A DNA stretch of 64,000 bases. It comes from an uncultured Mucilaginibacter sp. Its GTDB lineage: Bacteria; Bacteroidota; Bacteroidia; Sphingobacteriales; Sphingobacteriaceae. Position numbers and translations under genes: made by a program. The stretch's first letter is position 1; each line of letters begins with the position of its first letter. This document shows, one piece after another, positions 38,920 to 48,418 of the stretch. The stretch spans positions 1-64,000 of the forward strand of contig CAIPFE010000028.1 of NCBI GenBank assembly GCA_903864275.1, read 5' to 3'. Under the pieces are notes generated by a model. It did not search any database. It was not told where the DNA came from and worked only from the letters and a program-made list of their open reading frames with translations.

Positions 38920-41904
38920 TTAAAATGTAACGTTTAAACCTAAATTAAAGATGGCATATATCGGAACAGTGCCATTGTCAATCCCCTGGTTAATGCCGTT
39001 CGTGCCGTTCGAGATCACTTCGGGGTTAAACCCTTTGTATTTGGTAAATGTGGCCAGGTTTTGACCAGATATATAAATGCGCAGGTTGCTGATCTTTAAT
39101 TTCGACAGCGCTGATGGCGGCAAATTAAAGCCTAATTGCACATTGCGTATCCTGAGGTAGCTGCCGTCCTGCACATAAAATGAGTTGGGCGCGCCATTAT
39201 ACTGATCACTTAAAAAAGCTGAGGGGGTAGTATTGGATGTACCCGGACCGTTCCAGCGATTTTGATAAAAGTTCGCTGTCCAGTTTTCTTCACCAAACCG
39301 TATGCTTTCGTTAGCGTTATACAGGCTTACTTTTCCAACGCCCGATAAATCAGCTTCCAAATCAAACCACTTGTATTTAAAATAAGTATTTAAACCATAG
39401 AGGTATTTTGGGTTTGGATTGCCGAGATCTGTTTTTTGCCCGTTATTACCATAGATCACATCGCCAGGCGCTGCGTTAGGCTGAATTGTTTGCTGGGAAA
39501 TCTGCGCCGGTGTCTGGAAAACACCAACTACCTTGTAGCCATAAAACTCGCCAATTGGCTGCCCGACTATTGTTTGGGTAGTTAAAGCACCCCCGGTAGC
39601 GCCTGCCCCGCCGCCGTAAAGCGGGATGGCGCCCGACAATACAGAGAGCACCTTGTTATCATTTATACTAAAGTTACCGTTAAATGAATAGGTAAAATCT
39701 TTTCCGATATTGCCTCTCCAGCCTGCTGTAAATTCCCAGCCTTTGTTTTCATAAGTTGCCTGGTTGGCATCAAGTTGTGCGCCATTGGCGCCCAGCGACA
39801 ATAAAATCGGTACGGGGAATACAGCGTTTTCTGTTTTCTTGATATAGTAGTCGGCTTCGAAAGTTAACCGGCCGCCAAAAAAGCCGGTTTCCAGGCCCAC
39901 ATCAGTACCTACACTTTTTTCCCAATAAATAACAGGGGGAACTAATGATAACAAGCCGGAACCAATTTGAACATTATCACCGCCGCCTAAATTTGATATA
40001 AACTGCGTGTTTTGCGCGGTAGACAAATTGGGGGTAATACTGCCGTTACCGGCTTCGCCCCAGCTGCCCCTTAATTTAAGGTTATCAAAAATATGCTGGT
40101 TTTTCATAAAATCCTCATTGCTGATCACCCAGCCGGCGCCTATGGACGGAAAAGTGCCCCATTTATATTGCTGGCTGTAAACCGATGAAGCATCGCGCCT
40201 TACGGTCGCATTTAATAGATATTTATCCTTATAGGCATAATTTACCCTGCCGAAATACGACTCCCGGGTTTCTATGCTTCCCGCGTCGGTAAGGGTTGGA
40301 TTATTTCCCAGGTTAAAATATAAATCACCGCTTGTAAAATCGGGCACGTTCTGTGCAGTGGCGTTTTCGGAGTATTGCTTGTAACGTTGTGACGACTGTC
40401 CTAATAAAACGGTTAAATGATGGTCTTTGTCAAATGTTTTATCAAAGGTCAATGTGTTTTCCCAAATCCAATCACGGTCATCTACATTGTTGCGGTTTAA
40501 ACTGCTTATATTGTTAAATTGCCCGCCCGTAGCGGCATATACCGGGGTGTAGCCCTGTACTTCCTGCCGGGCAAATGTGCCGCCGAAACTGGTGCGAAAT
40601 GAAAGATAGTCGGTGAATTTTAACTCCGCGAAAGCATTGCCGTTAAGCCTGTAGTTTTGCGTGGTCTGGTTAAAATAATCCAGCTCAACCTGCGGGTTAT
40701 TAACCGCATTGCCAACCTGCGGGGACAAAGACGGATCCCCATAAGTCCCGTCGGCATAACGGACCGGAACGGTTGGCGCAGCTGTATAAGCCTTATACAT
40801 GATGTCGCCAGGCAGATCTTTTGAATGGTCACCCTCTAAAATGGCGGTATAACCTACTTTTAAGAATTTCGATAGCTGCACATCCTGGTACAAATGCGTT
40901 GTGATCCTGTCGTAAGTGTTATAGGCTATATTTCCATTTTGCTGAAAATAACCTGCCGAAAAATTGTAAGAACTCTTATCCGTGCTGCCGCTTATGCCAA
41001 TGTTATGGCTTTGGGTAAAAGCATTATGCAGTATCAGATTTATCCAGTTGGTGCCGGTACCAAAACTTGCGGGATTTGAAAATAAAGAAGCACTGCTTGC
41101 AGCATTCACGAAATTAACCATGGTAGCATACTGTGTGGCATTTGCCATTACCGGCACGTTGGTTGGCGTTGAAAAGCCCGCGTAGGCATCGTACCTTATC
41201 TTCGGCGCGCCTTTGCCTTTTTTGGTGGTGATGATAATTACGCCATTTGCCGCTTCCAAACCGTAAATCGCCTCGCTGCTCGCATCCTTCAAAACACTCA
41301 TTGATTCGATATCATTTGAATTCACGAAACTGATATCGTGGTACCAAACGCCGTCCACAACAAATAATGGCGAGGTATTGCCAAAAATTGTCCCGATGCC
41401 CCTTAGCGTAATTTGAGGCGATGAACCTGGCGTGCCAGAGTTAACAATTTGAACGCCGGCTACTTTACCCTGTAAAGCGCTTACTGGGTTGGCATCCGGT
41501 TGCCTGGCAAGATCGGCGCCTTTCACAGTTGCAATGGCGCCTGTAACATCAGCTTTCTTTTGTGTACCATAACCTACTACAACTACCTGTTGTAATTCGT
41601 TGGCCTGTGCCTGGAGCTTAATGTCAATGGTGCTGCTGCTATTTACAGCAACTTCCTGCGTGGCATAACCTATATAGGTGAATACCAGTGTAGCTGTAGA
41701 CGGCGCACCAATTGAATATGCCCCATTTACATCGGTTTGTGTCCCTGTTGTAGTTCCCTTCACAGCAATGCTTACGCCCACCAGGCTTTCGCCTGTAGTG
41801 GCATCAGTAACCTTACCTTTTACGGTAATGTTCTGCGCAATAGCAGCATTAATAAAAAGGAAACAGAATAGTACCAACCCCGAGATTGTAAAAATTCTCT
41901 TCAT
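38920..41904 (-). CDS. SusC-type TonB-dependent receptor of the GH144 locus
   Basis: 994 residues and the first gene of the five-gene locus. Signal peptide (ending NAAIAQ), CarboxypepD_reg-like domain (KVTDATTGESLVGVSIAVKG), TonB-box region (VVVVGYGTQKKADVTGAI), plug (ALQGKVAGVQIVNSGTPGSS, LFVVDGVWY, LKDASSEAIYGLEAANGVIIITTKKG) and a long barrel ending NLGLNVTF. It would bring in glucan fragments released by the two GH144 enzymes. No regulator (HTCS or sigma/anti-sigma pair) lies next to it. Confidence 0.95.
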   Translation of the reverse strand: MKRIFTISGLVLFCFLFINAAIAQNITVKGKVTDATTGESLVGVSIAVKGTTTGTQTDVNGAYSIGAPSTATLVFTYIGYATQEVAVNSSSTIDIKLQAQANELQQVVVVGYGTQKKADVTGAIATVKGADLARQPDANPVSALQGKVAGVQIVNSGTPGSSPQITLRGIGTIFGNTSPLFVVDGVWYHDISFVNSNDIESMSVLKDASSEAIYGLEAANGVIIITTKKGKGAPKIRYDAYAGFSTPTNVPVMANATQYATMVNFVNAASSASLFSNPASFGTGTNWINLILHNAFTQSHNIGISGSTDKSSYNFSAGYFQQNGNIAYNTYDRITTHLYQDVQLSKFLKVGYTAILEGDHSKDLPGDIMYKAYTAAPTVPVRYADGTYGDPSLSPQVGNAVNNPQVELDYFNQTTQNYRLNGNAFAELKFTDYLSFRTSFGGTFARQEVQGYTPVYAATGGQFNNISSLNRNNVDDRDWIWENTLTFDKTFDKDHHLTVLLGQSSQRYKQYSENATAQNVPDFTSGDLYFNLGNNPTLTDAGSIETRESYFGRVNYAYKDKYLLNATVRRDASSVYSQQYKWGTFPSIGAGWVISNEDFMKNQHIFDNLKLRGSWGEAGNGSITPNLSTAQNTQFISNLGGGDNVQIGSGLLSLVPPVIYWEKSVGTDVGLETGFFGGRLTFEADYYIKKTENAVFPVPILLSLGANGAQLDANQATYENKGWEFTAGWRGNIGKDFTYSFNGNFSINDNKVLSVLSGAIPLYGGGAGATGGALTTQTIVGQPIGEFYGYKVVGVFQTPAQISQQTIQPNAAPGDVIYGNNGQKTDLGNPNPKYLYGLNTYFKYKWFDLEADLSGVGKVSLYNANESIRFGEENWTANFYQNRWNGPGTSNTTPSAFLSDQYNGAPNSFYVQDGSYLRIRNVQLGFNLPPSALSKLKISNLRIYISGQNLATFTKYKGFNPEVISNGTNGINQGIDNGTVPIYAIFNLGLNVTF

Positions 41905-42306
41905 AAAATAATTAATTAAAAATTAAGACGGTAGATTAAAAAAATTGGTTTTGTTTGGTTCGGAATTGAGTGGATAATACTATTTTAACAGATTATATCC
42001 ATCAACACATTTACAAACAACAAACGTTTTTTAAAGTTGTTTTACCTTTTCTCATAAATATTAATGAAAAAGAAATTAAATTTCGTAGTGCTTTGACTGA
42101 TATAATGTAACAATTAAGAAGGTCGCTACTACAGGAAAATGTGAGTTTAAAGAGGTAATGTTGTAATGTTACCACTGAATGGAGAATTCGGAAAGGTTTT
42201 TGTGTGGCAGGAATTTAGCCTTTAAGCAATATCCAGTTGGTTATTTTTATACGCCGGATAAAAAGTCGGGGGGGCGAATTACACAAATCGAATAACTGTA
42301 GTCGGG
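41905..42306. promoter_or_regulatory. 402-bp region upstream of the GH144 locus
   Basis: No gene is supported. The part near 41905-42100 is AT-rich and should hold the promoter of the SusC operon, though no TAnnTTTG box was found on the minus strand. At the other end a hairpin (CGAATTACAC at 42274-42283 with GTGTCAATTCG, one extra base, at 42317-42327) overlaps the 3' end of trhO and may terminate it. The words AATTCG/ACACAAAT recall other word repeats in the window. Confidence 0.4.
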
Positions 42307-43266
42307 TTAAATTCGTGTCAATTCGGATACGCCTTTCTTTGTGGTATTTACAGGCTGAGGTATTTTTACATAATAACCAGTCCCGTCATACACCCTTTTG
42401 CGGGGATGCGCTTTACAGGCGTCGCAGCAACAGCCATTCATCGCTACCCCGCATTCATCGCACTGGGTAAAGTGTTCATTGCACTCGGGATTGGCGCAAT
42501 TGATCATTTTATGGGTTGTTTTGCCGCAGTTATAACAGGTGGAGATCACCACCGGATTAACGCTGTTTATATCAACCGAAAGCCGGTTATCAAACACGTA
42601 GCATTTGCCCTCAAAATCTTCGCCGCCTGCTTCTTTGCCGTATTTAATAATGCCGCCATGCAGTTGATAAACATCGGTAAAGCCTTCGTGCAGCAATAAT
42701 GCCGAGGCCTTTTCACATTTTATACCGCCGGTACAATAGGTAACTATCTTTTTGTCTTTATACTGTGCGAGCTCATTGATCTTATCGGGGAATTCCCTGA
42801 AATTCTCCATGTCAAGCGTAATGGCATTTTTAAATTTTCCCAGGTTATGCTCATAGTTTGAACGTACATCCAATATCACTACGTCTTCAGCATCCTTCAT
42901 GGCCAAAAACTCCTTTGGTTCCAAATGCCTGCCGGTTTTTAGTTGTGGATTGATAATATCAGGGTCGCGTAAGCCGGAATGTACAATTTCGGATTTACAA
43001 CGCACATGCATTTTAATAAATGAAGGGGTATCCACCTCATCAACTTTAAAATCAATGGCGGCAAAACGCGGATCGGCATGTAACGTATCCATGTAAGTTT
43101 TACAGGCTTCGGCAGTCCCGGAAACGGTGCCGTTCAACCCTTCGGTGGCAACAATAATGCGCCCCGCCAAGCCCAGGCTTTTACAAAAGCTTAAATGATT
43201 GGCAGCAAATTGCTCCGCATCGGCTATTGCTGAGTAACAATAGTACAGTAGTGTATTATATTTCAT
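42307..43266 (-). CDS. trhO: tRNA uridine-34 hydroxylase, rhodanese-type
   Basis: 319-residue member of the YceA/TrhO family, which hydroxylates tRNA U34 on the way to cmo5U/mo5U. An N-terminal acylphosphatase-like domain (YCYSAIADAEQF, RIIVATEGLNGTVSG) is followed by a rhodanese domain (DVVILDVRSNYEHNLGKF) with the catalytic Cys178 in YCTGGIKCEKAS. A Cys-rich C-terminal region (CYNCGKTTHKMINC... CDECG... CCCDACKAH) looks like a zinc-binding domain. Start ATG 43266, with a -7 box upstream. Confidence 0.93.
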   Translation of the reverse strand: MKYNTLLYYCYSAIADAEQFAANHLSFCKSLGLAGRIIVATEGLNGTVSGTAEACKTYMDTLHADPRFAAIDFKVDEVDTPSFIKMHVRCKSEIVHSGLRDPDIINPQLKTGRHLEPKEFLAMKDAEDVVILDVRSNYEHNLGKFKNAITLDMENFREFPDKINELAQYKDKKIVTYCTGGIKCEKASALLLHEGFTDVYQLHGGIIKYGKEAGGEDFEGKCYVFDNRLSVDINSVNPVVISTCYNCGKTTHKMINCANPECNEHFTQCDECGVAMNGCCCDACKAHPRKRVYDGTGYYVKIPQPVNTTKKGVSELTRI

Positions 43267-43306
43267 AAGATCATTGATACCGCTGCAAACGGTGTTAAAT
43301 GAAATG

Positions 43307-43314
43307 CAAAGATA
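43307..43314 (-). promoter_or_regulatory. Candidate trhO -7 box
   Basis: On the minus strand this reads TATCTTTG, fitting TAnnTTTG, 41 bp before the trhO ATG and just outside the inverted word repeat. Confidence 0.5.
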
Positions 43315-43320
43315 AGAGTT

Positions 43321-43470
43321 GATTTCGAATTTCGGAATTTCGATTTCGGATTTGTTGATATTTGAATTGGAATTTGAAGATTGGCGGAATTTGACTGATT
43401 ATTCCTGGAATTTTATAAATTTAAAAATCGCAAATTAACCAAATCCGAAATCGAAATTCCGAAATCCGAA
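43321..43470. repeat. Inverted word repeat between trhO and the DUF5686 gene
   Basis: 43329-43353 pairs perfectly over 25 bp with 43441-43465. The arms are built from TTTCGGAATTTCGATTTCGG-like words, and further variants (TTGAATTGGAATTTG) lie in the loop. It ends just after the DUF5686 stop codon (43478, minus strand), between that gene and the trhO promoter. Confidence 0.85.
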
Positions 43471-43477
43471 ATAATCA

Positions 43478-45952
43478 TCACTTTAACCCATAAAATATCC
43501 GGAAGCCCTGCAGGTACCTTTTATTTCCCTGGTAGGATACGCCATAGTCAACACCAAAAATTAGCCGTTTTATACCAACATAAAACTCCGAGTAGTTGGG
43601 GTTGTTTTTTTCGGCGAGATAATTGGCGCCCACTATTTCTTCGAGCTTAAGTTTTCTGAGGAAGGAAAAATTATCGAAAAAACTGCCGGCAAAATTATGC
43701 TGGAAATGAGCCTCGATGAAGGGGTCTTCGGTGCTGAAAGTATAAAAAGGCAAAAAGTGGAAGCTTCCGACATCGGTCGGGTCGGATATTACCGCTTCGT
43801 TCCCAAAAAATTGGTTATAGTCCATAAAGTAAACGGTCCGCCTGTTTAAAAAGCCGCCGGCCTTAACCATAAATGCAGAATGGCCAAATAAGCCGGCCGG
43901 GATATAGTTTTGTGAAAATTGCAGGGATACAAAATCATAATTGACACCTGAACCGAATACTGCGTTTATCCCCTTACGGTAATTAAGGGTAATCACCGGG
44001 TAAAGCGAGGGCAAATAAACTTTACCGGCGGGGCGTGTGATATACTGCTGATCGAAAGTGAACCTGAGCGAGGTATTAAAAATAAGTGCCTGGTTTTGCA
44101 GAAACAATACCGAATTGTCATTTTCCGGCGCTTTAGGCATCAGCGGGTTGTTAGAAGTGTACCCCTTGTTACCAATGGTAAAAATATTGTCAAAAGATGT
44201 ATTATATAATTGCGTACGTTGGGTATATGATAGGTCGGCCGCCCATAAAATGCCATTTGTAAGCTCAAGCTGGTTCCCGAACTTGCCGAATACCGAACGA
44301 TAGTATTTTACGTCGTTTTGCCCGATAAATAATGTAAGCAGGGTATTAAAATACAATGGGTATGTCCCCAGGCTGTTCAAATCGAGTACATCGCTGCCAA
44401 AATCTAAAAAAAACTTCCCGGCGTGTTCAGGGCTGTACGTGTAGGCTGAATGCAGATTGGCGCTAAACAGTTTATCCGAAAAACCATAGCGTAATACGGG
44501 CGAAATACTGAGAGAGCGGTTATCTTTCCATGTTGTTGTATAGGTGCCTTTCAAATATATCCCCCAGCCTTCAACAGTGTTATAGTACAAGGTTTGATAA
44601 AAGGGATTTAAGTGAAGAGTATCCCGCTGGTTTTTGTAAGTAGCTAAATAACCTTCTGCTATAAAGGAAAATAAGTCGAATTTGTTTTCTTTATGCTGAA
44701 TTGAATCAAGATAGGTTTTCGATTCGCGCAAAATAACTATATCGTCTTTTCCTTTATAATTTCTCGCCTCGGCAGGAATTAAAGGCATGGGCCGTACATC
44801 TGCCCAAAAGGATGAACTTCTTTTGTTTGTGTTCGTATCTACGTGTAAGATTTCGCCATTGAAATACCCCTGATGAAAAGCCGTATCGATTTTATAATTA
44901 TTGATGATCCCTAAATAATAGCCGTTAAACTTTAGGCCATTCACATTGCCGCTATAGCTGTATTGAAATGATAAAGGCTCCCACACGCGGCCAACCGGGA
45001 TATACTGTTGCTTTATCCGGAGCGTATCGATAAAATTGAGGTTATTGAATTTTTTGGTTAACATTACATCTACACTGTAAATCCGCCAGTCCTCTTCTAC
45101 AATATATATAGTTCCGCTAAATGACAGGGGTTTGCCGGCTTTTGATAGCAACTGTATCTTGTCAATCTTTTTTCCATCTGCCGATATCGTTCCCAGGAGT
45201 TTGAATTTATAATATTTAAATGCATAGGCACCGGCCGGTGAAACAAAACGATGGCTGCTGAGGCCATCAATAAAAAACAAGTTCTTATAAAAGTTAACCT
45301 GGAGGTCGGAAGCTTTGTTATAGCCAAAAGGTGGATTCATTCCGACCGTGGTTGAAGCGATGGATATTTCTTTTATCTTGCCAGTATGTTTAAAACTATA
45401 GGATGACAATGATTCTGATTGATAAGAGACCCCTTTGCCGTTTGTATCCAGCCCAAGCAACGCTGCCATCCCCCTGTCGGCCAGCGATTTTGGGACACTG
45501 GTAATTTTATTTACGCCTTTTATGTATATCACACATGAGTAGGAATTCGCTTCATTTAAATAAATCTTTCGCTTACTTACCACCTGCCGCATGATGTCGT
45601 TTGCTGAGTCATTTTTGTCATCTGCTTTTGATTTTCCAGCGTTTAACTGAAATGAAGCGTCATCAAGCTGCACATTACGCTGCTCATCATGGTTGGTGAT
45701 GGTAACTTTGTCGATCTTTTCTATACAACCAACAACGCGGTAAACGATATCATAAATGCCTGGTGGTAATTTAAAAAGATAGTCGCCATTCTCATTAGCT
45801 GTTGATCCGTATGAAGTATTTTTAATATAAACCAAAGCAAATGGAACCGGCATATTGTTATGACCGGTTACCTGGCCTGATAAAACATATCGTTGTGCCG
45901 AAGAATTAAAACCTGTTAACACGGCAAAAATTAACAGTAAAATATTTCTCAT
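43478..45952 (-). CDS. DUF5686-family outer-membrane protein with carboxypeptidase-regulatory-like domain
   Basis: 824 residues with a signal peptide (MRNILLLIFAVLTGFNSSAQ). A CarboxypepD_reg-like domain (about 21-95, LSGQVTGHNNMPVPFALVYIKNTSYGS) is followed by the DUF5686 region, with motifs such as NDIMRQVVSKRKIYLNEANSY, KEISIASTTVGMN and FIDTLRIKQQYIPVGRVWEP. A beta-rich C-terminal half (ending YLQGFRIFYGLK) fits an outer-membrane barrel. The family is common in Bacteroidota and its function is not known. It is not a TonB-dependent receptor, as it has no plug domain. Confidence 0.85.
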   Translation of the reverse strand: MRNILLLIFAVLTGFNSSAQRYVLSGQVTGHNNMPVPFALVYIKNTSYGSTANENGDYLFKLPPGIYDIVYRVVGCIEKIDKVTITNHDEQRNVQLDDASFQLNAGKSKADDKNDSANDIMRQVVSKRKIYLNEANSYSCVIYIKGVNKITSVPKSLADRGMAALLGLDTNGKGVSYQSESLSSYSFKHTGKIKEISIASTTVGMNPPFGYNKASDLQVNFYKNLFFIDGLSSHRFVSPAGAYAFKYYKFKLLGTISADGKKIDKIQLLSKAGKPLSFSGTIYIVEEDWRIYSVDVMLTKKFNNLNFIDTLRIKQQYIPVGRVWEPLSFQYSYSGNVNGLKFNGYYLGIINNYKIDTAFHQGYFNGEILHVDTNTNKRSSSFWADVRPMPLIPAEARNYKGKDDIVILRESKTYLDSIQHKENKFDLFSFIAEGYLATYKNQRDTLHLNPFYQTLYYNTVEGWGIYLKGTYTTTWKDNRSLSISPVLRYGFSDKLFSANLHSAYTYSPEHAGKFFLDFGSDVLDLNSLGTYPLYFNTLLTLFIGQNDVKYYRSVFGKFGNQLELTNGILWAADLSYTQRTQLYNTSFDNIFTIGNKGYTSNNPLMPKAPENDNSVLFLQNQALIFNTSLRFTFDQQYITRPAGKVYLPSLYPVITLNYRKGINAVFGSGVNYDFVSLQFSQNYIPAGLFGHSAFMVKAGGFLNRRTVYFMDYNQFFGNEAVISDPTDVGSFHFLPFYTFSTEDPFIEAHFQHNFAGSFFDNFSFLRKLKLEEIVGANYLAEKNNPNYSEFYVGIKRLIFGVDYGVSYQGNKRYLQGFRIFYGLK

Positions 45953-46078
45953 AGTAGTTATTATATAATGCAGGTTGTGGGTAAATTGTTTCTTATCAGG
46001 CTTTTATATATTTAAGCCTGTTTATCCATTCAATTAGCGGTTAATTCTTAATTTTACAGCCTCATAAAAATCTACATT

Positions 46079-47269
46079 ATGTACAATACATTAAAGCCGG
46101 TTTTACAACAGGAGCTTGCCGATATTGAAAGCGCCGGTTTGTATAAAAGGGAAAGAATCATTACTTCGCCCCAGGGCGCAGAAATTGAAGTACAGGGCGG
46201 TAAACACGTCATTAACTTTTGCGCTAACAACTACCTGGGCCTGTCCTCTAATCCAAAAGTGATCGCAGCTGCAAAAGAGGCGATGGACACGCACGGTTAC
46301 GGGCTTTCGTCCGTCCGTTTTATTTGCGGTACGCAGGATATCCATAAAGAGCTTGAAAAAAAGATAGCTGAATTTTTAGGCACGGAAGATACCATATTGT
46401 ATGCGGCCGCTTTTGATGCAAATGGTGGTGTATTCGAACCTTTGTTTAATGAGCAGGATGCCATTATTTCGGATGAATTGAACCATGCTTCTATTATCGA
46501 CGGGGTACGTTTATGCAAGGCCCGGCGCGAGCGTTATAAACATGACGATATGGCCGACCTGGAGGAAAAACTAAAGGCCACAGCAGATTGCCGTCACCGC
46601 ATCGTAGTAACTGACGGCGCTTTCAGTATGGACGGCACCATAGCCCAGCTCGACAAAATCTGCGCATTAGCAGAGCAATATAATGCTTTGGTGATGATAG
46701 ATGAGAGCCATTGTTCGGGTTTTATGGGTAAAACCGGGCGCGGCACACACGAATATCATGGTGTAATGGGGAAGATAGATATCATTACAGGCACATTGGG
46801 TAAAGCTTTAGGAGGCGCGTCAGGGGGATTTACATCAGGGCGTAAAGAGATCATTGATATGCTCCGCCAGCGCTCGCGGCCGTATTTGTTTTCAAATACC
46901 CTGGCGCCATCCATAACCGGGGCATCGATAGCGGTACTGAACATGTTGAGCGAAACAACTGACCTTCGCGATAAGCTGGAAAGCAATACCCAATACTTCC
47001 GCAAAAAAATAACCGAAGCGGGGTTTGATATAAAACCGGGCGTGCACCCTATCGTACCAGTGATGCTGTATGATGCAAAGCTCGCGCAGCAATTTGCGGC
47101 TAGAATGCTGGATGAGGGTATTTATGTGATTGGATTTTATTACCCGGTAGTTCCGCAGGGAAAGGCCCGGATAAGGGTGCAAATATCAGCCGCGCATAGT
47201 ACAGAACATTTGGATGAGGCTATTGCGGCGTTTACTAAGGTGGGAAAAGACCTTGGCGTGATAAAATAG
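46079..47269 (+). CDS. kbl: Glycine C-acetyltransferase (2-amino-3-ketobutyrate CoA ligase)
   Basis: 396-residue PLP enzyme that converts 2-amino-3-oxobutyrate and CoA to glycine and acetyl-CoA in threonine breakdown. Alpha-oxoamine synthase motifs are VINFCANNYLGLSSNP, YGLSSVRFICGTQDIHKELE, SDELNHASIIDG, MIDESHCSGFMGKTGRGT and the PLP-binding Lys in ITGTLGKALGGASGG near 243. KBL is favoured over serine palmitoyltransferase or BioF by the strong match around GTQDIHKELEKKIAEFLG. No threonine dehydrogenase is adjacent. Confidence 0.93.
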   Translation: MYNTLKPVLQQELADIESAGLYKRERIITSPQGAEIEVQGGKHVINFCANNYLGLSSNPKVIAAAKEAMDTHGYGLSSVRFICGTQDIHKELEKKIAEFLGTEDTILYAAAFDANGGVFEPLFNEQDAIISDELNHASIIDGVRLCKARRERYKHDDMADLEEKLKATADCRHRIVVTDGAFSMDGTIAQLDKICALAEQYNALVMIDESHCSGFMGKTGRGTHEYHGVMGKIDIITGTLGKALGGASGGFTSGRKEIIDMLRQRSRPYLFSNTLAPSITGASIAVLNMLSETTDLRDKLESNTQYFRKKITEAGFDIKPGVHPIVPVMLYDAKLAQQFAARMLDEGIYVIGFYYPVVPQGKARIRVQISAAHSTEHLDEAIAAFTKVGKDLGVIK

Positions 47270-47283
47270 CCGCCGCCGATTTT

Positions 47284-47291
47284 TATATTTG
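47284..47291 (+). promoter_or_regulatory. Candidate pheS -7 box
   Basis: TATATTTG, a good TAnnTTTG match, lies 15 bp after the kbl stop and 86 bp before the pheS ATG. Confidence 0.5.
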
Positions 47292-47377
47292 TAAACTTGT
47301 CACTGCTCGATAACAGCCTGCGACAAATTTCATTACCCCCGGTTTTAAGAGCCGGTTAAAATTCTGAAAAAATAATA

Positions 47378-48418
47378 ATGCAAGCCCAAATAGACCAATA
47401 TACCGCCGAGATCAACGCTTTTTCACCTGCTAATGCTGATGAACTGGAAACATTCCGAATAAAATTTTTGGGCACCAGGGGGATCATAAAAGACCTTTTT
47501 GACCAATTTAAAACGGTTGGCCCGGAAGAAAAACGCACATTCGGTAAAGTACTTAACCAGTTTAAACAATTGGCAGAAACAAAGTACAACGAGCTGAAAG
47601 AAAATCTTAATTCCGATCCGCCAGCTGGCGGACTGAAATCCGAAATTGACCTCACTTTACCCGGTGACGGCTTTGCTATTGGCTCGCGGCACCCGCTGTC
47701 ATTAGTTCGCATCGAGATCATTGATATATTTAAACGCCTGGGCTTTGTGGTTGCCGAAGGACCGGAAATTGAGGATGACTGGCATAATTTCTCGGCACTT
47801 AATTTTCCTGAAGAGCATCCGGCAAGGGATATGCAGGATACTTTCTTCATCGAAAAAAATCACGGTAAAGATGATATTGCTTTACGTACCCATACCTCGT
47901 CGGTACAGGTGCGGATGATGGAAAGCGGCAAGCCGCCTTTCCGTGCAATTATGCCGGGCAGGGTTTACCGTAACGAAGCCATATCTGCGCGTGCGCATTG
48001 CTTTTTTCACCAGGTGGAAGGTTTGTATATTGATGAAAACGTTTCATTTGCTGATCTGAAACAAACGTTGTATCATTTCGTGCAGGAACTTTTCGGCGAG
48101 GGCACAAAAGTGCGTTTCAGGCCGTCATATTTTCCGTTCACTGAGCCGTCTGCCGAAATGGATATATCCTGTACAATCTGCGGAGGGTCTGGCTGTAACA
48201 TGTGCAAGTACACCGGCTGGGTTGAGATATTAGGCTGCGGCATGGTCGACCCCAATGTTTTGGAAAACTGCCACATCGATAGTAAAAAGTACACAGGCTT
48301 TGCCTTCGGGATGGGTATAGAAAGAATTGCCAACTTAAAATATGTTATAAAGGATTTGCGTTTATTCTCTGAGAACGATGTTCGTTTTTTAAAACAGTTT
48401 CAGACAGAGATCATATGA
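47378..48418 (+). CDS. pheS: Phenylalanyl-tRNA synthetase alpha subunit
   Basis: 346 residues. It charges tRNA-Phe together with PheT, which is not in the window. It has an N-terminal coiled coil (about 1-78) and a class II catalytic core from about residue 90 (PLSLVRIEIIDIFKRLGFVVAEGPEIEDDWHNFSALNFPEEHPARD, motif 2 GRVYRNEAISARAHCFFHQVEGLYID, motif 3 GFAFGMGIERIA). Residues 79-88, SDPPAGGLKS, lie in the linker just before EIDLTLPG. They are encoded by a 16-bp perfect palindrome (47617-47632) flanked by TCCGA direct repeats 27 bp apart. This looks like an in-frame 9-codon insertion. The stop overlaps the next gene by 4 bp. Confidence 0.96.
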   Translation: MQAQIDQYTAEINAFSPANADELETFRIKFLGTRGIIKDLFDQFKTVGPEEKRTFGKVLNQFKQLAETKYNELKENLNSDPPAGGLKSEIDLTLPGDGFAIGSRHPLSLVRIEIIDIFKRLGFVVAEGPEIEDDWHNFSALNFPEEHPARDMQDTFFIEKNHGKDDIALRTHTSSVQVRMMESGKPPFRAIMPGRVYRNEAISARAHCFFHQVEGLYIDENVSFADLKQTLYHFVQELFGEGTKVRFRPSYFPFTEPSAEMDISCTICGGSGCNMCKYTGWVEILGCGMVDPNVLENCHIDSKKYTGFAFGMGIERIANLKYVIKDLRLFSENDVRFLKQFQTEII

